The translations under genes were made by a program, and so were the position numbers. From Bacillus sp. AZ43 (lineage in GTDB: Bacteria > Actinomycetota > Actinomycetes > Mycobacteriales > Geodermatophilaceae): a stretch of 42,471 nt of DNA. Of the stretch, positions 39,635-42,471 are shown piece after piece (within the stretch, counting starts at the first letter, position 1; the number at the start of each line of letters is the position of its first letter). The notes below the pieces were generated by a model. The model saw only the letters and a program-made list of their open reading frames with translations, was not told where the DNA came from and did not search any database. The stretch spans positions 1 through 42,471 of the forward strand of contig SPQJ01000037.1 of assembly GCA_004570425.1 (NCBI GenBank). Reading direction: 5' to 3'.

Positions 39635-40930
39635 GTGTACCTGTCGAAGACCGAGGCCGCCGTCCTGCCGACGACCCTGACCGCCGTCCGCACGGCCCCG
39701 CGGTCGGCGCCCGAGGCGCCCGAGCGCCGGATCTGGCCGCTGCTCGGGCCGGCCTTCGTCGCCGCCGTGGCCTACGTGGACCCCGGCAACTTCGCGACGA
39801 ACTTCTCCGGCGGGGCGGCCTTCGGCTACACGCTGCTGTGGGTCATCGTCGCGGCCAACCTCATGGCGATGCTCATCCAGTCGCTCACCGCGAAGCTGGG
39901 GCTGGCCACCGGGCGCGACCTGGCGACGCTCTGCCGCGAGCGGCTGCCCCGCCCGGTCACGCGCGGCCTGTGGCTCCAGGCGGAGGCGGTGGCGATCGCG
40001 ACCGACCTCGCGGAGATCGTCGGCGGCGCCGTCGCCCTCAACCTGCTGTTCGGCGTGCCCCTGCCGATCGGCGGCGTGATCACCGCCGTGGTCGCGTTCG
40101 TCCTGCTGGCCGCCCAGTCGCGCGGGCACCGGCCGTTCGAGCGGGTGATCACCGGGCTGCTGCTCGTCGTCGGGCTCGGTTTCGGCTACACGCTGCTCTT
40201 CTCCGGTGTCGACCTGGGCGGGGTCGCCGGCGGCATGGTGCCCTCGTTCGACGGCGCGGACAGCGTCGTGCTGGCCACGGGCATCCTCGGCGCCACGGTG
40301 ATGCCGCACGTCATCTACGTGCACTCCGCGCTCACCCCGGGCCGGTACGGCGACGCCGTCACCGCCGGCCGCACCGAGCAGGGACGACGCCGCCTGCTCC
40401 GGGCGCAGCGCCTCGACGTCCTGCTCGCGATGGGGCTGGCCGGGCTGGTCAACGCGGCCATGCTGATCATCGCCGCGCAGCTGTTCACCGGCGGGGGGCA
40501 GGCCGACACGCTCGAGGGCGTGCACGCCGGCCTGGGCGACCAGCTGGGCACCGGGGCGGCGATCGCCTTCGCCGTGGCGCTGCTGGCCTCGGGCTTCGCG
40601 TCGTCGTCGGTCGGCACGCACGCGGGGCAGGTCGTGATGGCCGGGTTCCTGCGCCGGCACATCCCGGTCCTCGCCCGCCGGCTGATCACCCTCGCCCCGG
40701 CGCTCGCCATCCTGGTGCTCGGCGGCGACCCGACGACGGCGCTGGTGTGGTCGCAGGTCGTGCTGTCGTTCGGCATCCCGTTCGCGCTCGTGCCGCTGCT
40801 CTGGCTCACCAGCCGGCGCGACCTCATGGGCGGCTGGGTGAACCGTCGCGTCACCACCGTCGTCGGCGCGCTGGTGGCGGCGCTGATCATCGGCCTCAAC
40901 GCCCACCTGCTGATCGGCCTCGCCCGCTAG
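39635..40930 (+). CDS. mntH: NRAMP-family divalent metal transporter (MntH type)
   Basis: A 431-residue proton-coupled importer of Mn(II) or Fe(II). Metal-binding motifs are DPGN at 49-52 (helix 1) and MPHVIYVHS (helix 6; the usual motif is MPHNLYLHS, so the asparagine is valine). About eleven membrane helices are seen. GTG 39635 is chosen for a GCGAGG site and the normal cytoplasmic N-terminus; the frame is open to 39503 through the operators, which argues against a longer protein. The upstream metal box suggests repression under metal excess. Confidence 0.92.
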   Translation: MYLSKTEAAVLPTTLTAVRTAPRSAPEAPERRIWPLLGPAFVAAVAYVDPGNFATNFSGGAAFGYTLLWVIVAANLMAMLIQSLTAKLGLATGRDLATLCRERLPRPVTRGLWLQAEAVAIATDLAEIVGGAVALNLLFGVPLPIGGVITAVVAFVLLAAQSRGHRPFERVITGLLLVVGLGFGYTLLFSGVDLGGVAGGMVPSFDGADSVVLATGILGATVMPHVIYVHSALTPGRYGDAVTAGRTEQGRRRLLRAQRLDVLLAMGLAGLVNAAMLIIAAQLFTGGGQADTLEGVHAGLGDQLGTGAAIAFAVALLASGFASSSVGTHAGQVVMAGFLRRHIPVLARRLITLAPALAILVLGGDPTTALVWSQVVLSFGIPFALVPLLWLTSRRDLMGGWVNRRVTTVVGALVAALIIGLNAHLLIGLAR

Positions 40931-41004
40931 CTCCCGACGGGAGGCGGGTAGGAGGCGCGGGCTAGGCTGGGCAGTGCAGCACCACAACTGAACACACATT
41001 CACA

Positions 41005-41085
41005 GCAGGGGAGCGCTTCGGCGCTGAGAGTGCGGGACACCGCAGACCCTCGAACCTGATCCGGGTCATGCCGGCGCAGGGAGTC
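41005..41085 (+). ncRNA. TPP riboswitch (THI element)
   Basis: The conserved aptamer elements are in order: GGGGAGC, GCTGAGAGTG, ACCCTCGAACCTGATC and the closing GCCGGCGCAGGGAG. It lies in the 166-base leader between the NRAMP gene and ykoE. A TAGGCT at 40963-40968 could be the -10. The GGAGG site of ykoE (41087-41091) starts two bases after the aptamer, so thiamine pyrophosphate binding probably hides the ribosome site; that mode is inferred from spacing and no T-run terminator is seen. Confidence 0.95.
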
Positions 41086-41096
41086 TGGAGGAATCC

Positions 41097-41705
41097 ATGG
41101 CCGATCAGGCCGTCAGTCCGTCGTCCTCGGAGACCGGCAGCCGCCGCTGGCGCACCGTGGACATCGTCGTCACCGCCGTCCTGGGCGTCGCCTTCGGCGT
41201 CGTCTTCTGGGCCTGGGGCCTGCTCTGGGCCGCCCTCGACGCGCCGTTCAGCGCGTTCCCGCCCGGGCAGGCGGTCATGTACGGCGTCTGGCTGCTGCCC
41301 GCCGTGCTCGCGCCGCTGGTGGTGCGCAAGCCCGGGGCGGCGCTGTTCGCCGAGCTCCTCGCCGGCATCGTCAGCGCCCTCCTCGGCTCGGCCTGGGGGA
41401 CGCTGACCATCGTCTACGGCCTGCTCCAGGGCGCGGCCGGCGAGGTCGGCTTCGCCGCCTTCGGCTACCGGCGGTACGGCTGGCCGCAGGCGCTGCTGGC
41501 CGCGTTCGGCGCCGGTCTCATGGCTGCCTTCCTCGACCTGCTCAACTACTACCCCGACTGGTCCGGGGGCTGGAAGACCGCCTACGTGCTGCTCGTCGTC
41601 GCCAGCACCACCGTGATCGCCGGCGCGGGCGGCAAGGCGCTGACCCGGTCGCTGGCCGCGAGCGGCGCCCTGTCGGCGTTCGCCTCCGGCCGCACCCGGG
41701 TCTGA
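41097..41705 (+). CDS. ykoE: ECF-type thiamine/HMP transporter substrate-binding component YkoE
   Basis: A 202-residue membrane protein with about five to six helices (VDIVVTAVLGVAFGVVFWAW at about 18-37, and later LLPAVLAPLVV, GSAWGTLTIVYGLLQGAAGE). The YkoE-type layout and TPP riboswitch point to uptake of thiamine or its pyrimidine precursor hydroxymethylpyrimidine. ATG 41097 lies six bases after GGAGG. The ATPase YkoD follows. Confidence 0.93.
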   Translation: MADQAVSPSSSETGSRRWRTVDIVVTAVLGVAFGVVFWAWGLLWAALDAPFSAFPPGQAVMYGVWLLPAVLAPLVVRKPGAALFAELLAGIVSALLGSAWGTLTIVYGLLQGAAGEVGFAAFGYRRYGWPQALLAAFGAGLMAAFLDLLNYYPDWSGGWKTAYVLLVVASTTVIAGAGGKALTRSLAASGALSAFASGRTRV

Positions 41706-41749
41706 CGACGGACGACGACGCCTCCCGGTCCGGCCGCACCCCCTCGGGG

Positions 41750-42471
41750 GTGCGGCTGGCCGGCTGGGGCTTCCGGTACGCGAGCCGGCACGCCTGGGCG
41801 GCCCGCGACGTCGACCTGCGGGTGGCCCCGGGCGAGCGGGTGCTGCTCACCGGCGCCTCGGGTGCGGGGAAGTCCACCCTCCTGCACGTGCTGGCCGGGC
41901 TGCTCGGCCCCGACGAGGGCGAGCAGACCGGCGAGGTCTCCGTCGACGGGCGCGCGCCCCGGGCCGCGCGGTCGCGCACCGCGGTGGTGTTCCAGGACCC
42001 GGACGCCCAGCTGGTGATGACCCGCGCCGGGGACGACGTCGCCTTCGGCCTGGAGAACACCGGGCTGCCCCCCGAGCGGATCTGGCCGGCCGTGGATCGG
42101 GCCCTGGCGCAGGTGGGCTTCCCCTACGGCCGCGACCACCCCACGGCCGCCCTGTCCGGCGGTCAGAAGCAGCGGCTGGTGCTCGCCGGCGCCCTCGCCG
42201 GCCGTCCTGGGCTGCTGCTCCTCGACGAGCCCACCGCGCAGCTCGACCCGGCGGGCGCCGTCCTGGTGCGCGAGGCCGTCGCGCGGGCGGTGGCAGACCG
42301 CGGCACCACCCTGGTCGTCGTCGACCACGACGCGGAGGGATGGCTGCCGCTCGTCGACCGGGTCGTCGAGCTGCTGCCCGGCGGCGGCGCGGTCGGGCAC
42401 GGCCCGGGCTGGCGGCCGGCGCCGTTGCGGTCCCCCGCCCGCGCCCCGTCGTCCCCCGGGCCGGTCCTGCT
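41750..42471 (+). CDS. ykoD: ECF transporter ATPase YkoD, incomplete at the right edge
   Basis: The energising ATPase for YkoE. Walker A GASGAGKST, Q-loop VVFQDPDAQLV, signature LSGGQKQRL and Walker B LLLLDEPTAQLD are all intact. YkoD-type proteins often carry two fused ATPase domains; only the first is in the window and the frame is open at 42471. GTG 41750 gives VRLAGWGFRY at the start. The coding pattern continues upstream to a CTG at 41702 that overlaps the ykoE stop (CTGA), so that rare start is an alternative. Confidence 0.9.
   Translation, partial: MRLAGWGFRYASRHAWAARDVDLRVAPGERVLLTGASGAGKSTLLHVLAGLLGPDEGEQTGEVSVDGRAPRAARSRTAVVFQDPDAQLVMTRAGDDVAFGLENTGLPPERIWPAVDRALAQVGFPYGRDHPTAALSGGQKQRLVLAGALAGRPGLLLLDEPTAQLDPAGAVLVREAVARAVADRGTTLVVVDHDAEGWLPLVDRVVELLPGGGAVGHGPGWRPAPLRSPARAPSSPGPVL

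Noticed and set aside
1-42471. Mobile elements, phage genes, defence systems, tRNA or rRNA genes
   Set aside because: I found no transposase, integrase, terminal repeats, nuclease-defence domains or RNA gene signatures; base composition is even throughout.

Overview
The window is chromosomal DNA of very high GC content with near-total G/C at third codon positions, frequent GTG starts, 4-base start/stop overlaps (ATGA, GTGA) and several likely leaderless promoters. This points to an actinobacterium. The mix of genes (HxlR, MarR and ArsR regulators, SulP-MerR pair, uricase cluster next to malate synthase, YkoE-type thiamine ECF system) would fit Geodermatophilaceae or relatives, but that family assignment is an inference from general resemblance. 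I see no tRNA, rRNA, insertion sequence, prophage or CRISPR array.

Layout. 1-3122: an FtsX-type permease with two ATPases, preceded at the left edge by an unrelated minus-strand coding fragment. 3119-6772: thioredoxin, HxlR regulator, RibD-C/DHFR-like reductase, a PAS-GGDEF cyclase, and a MarR regulator divergent from an NTF2-like protein with two matching operators between them. 6782-9096: ABC exporter divergent from a MarR regulator. 9198-13141: translationally coupled HyuA/HyuB hydantoinase-type pair. 13159-17658: XRE-MmyB regulator divergent from a membrane protein/NTF2 pair, then an unknown lipoprotein with a Pro-Glu repeat tail coupled to a conserved membrane protein, a DUF1992 protein and a NUDIX hydrolase. 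17777-24982: SulP transporter with MerR, ATP-dependent DNA ligase, a second membrane-bound PAS-GGDEF cyclase, an NAD(P)H-binding protein coupled to MarR, and a MEDS-HATPase protein.

25152-30516 is the most coherent metabolic block: uraD-uraH-uricase on the plus strand, divergent from malate synthase, a CitE-like DUF6986 protein and a probable DUF5701 protein on the minus strand. The plus genes take urate to allantoin. Malate synthase would consume the glyoxylate that allantoin degradation releases; the intermediate allantoin genes are not in the window.

30519-42471: LiaF-like protein, phosphoribosyltransferase, RlmG-like methyltransferase coupled to MsrA, SRPBCC-ArsR pair with its operator, NADP-dependent oxidoreductase, DUF1622 protein, rhodanese and lipoprotein, GNAT, SDR and VOC enzymes, an NRAMP metal transporter preceded by a DtxR-type metal box, and finally a TPP riboswitch controlling ykoE and the start of ykoD, which runs off the right edge.

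The genes are mostly ordinary. The more unusual signals are the left-edge strand switch, the asymmetric ATPase pair, the Pro-Glu lipoprotein unit, the DUF6986-malate synthase-uricase linkage, and a set of well-formed operators, one of which has no regulator nearby.
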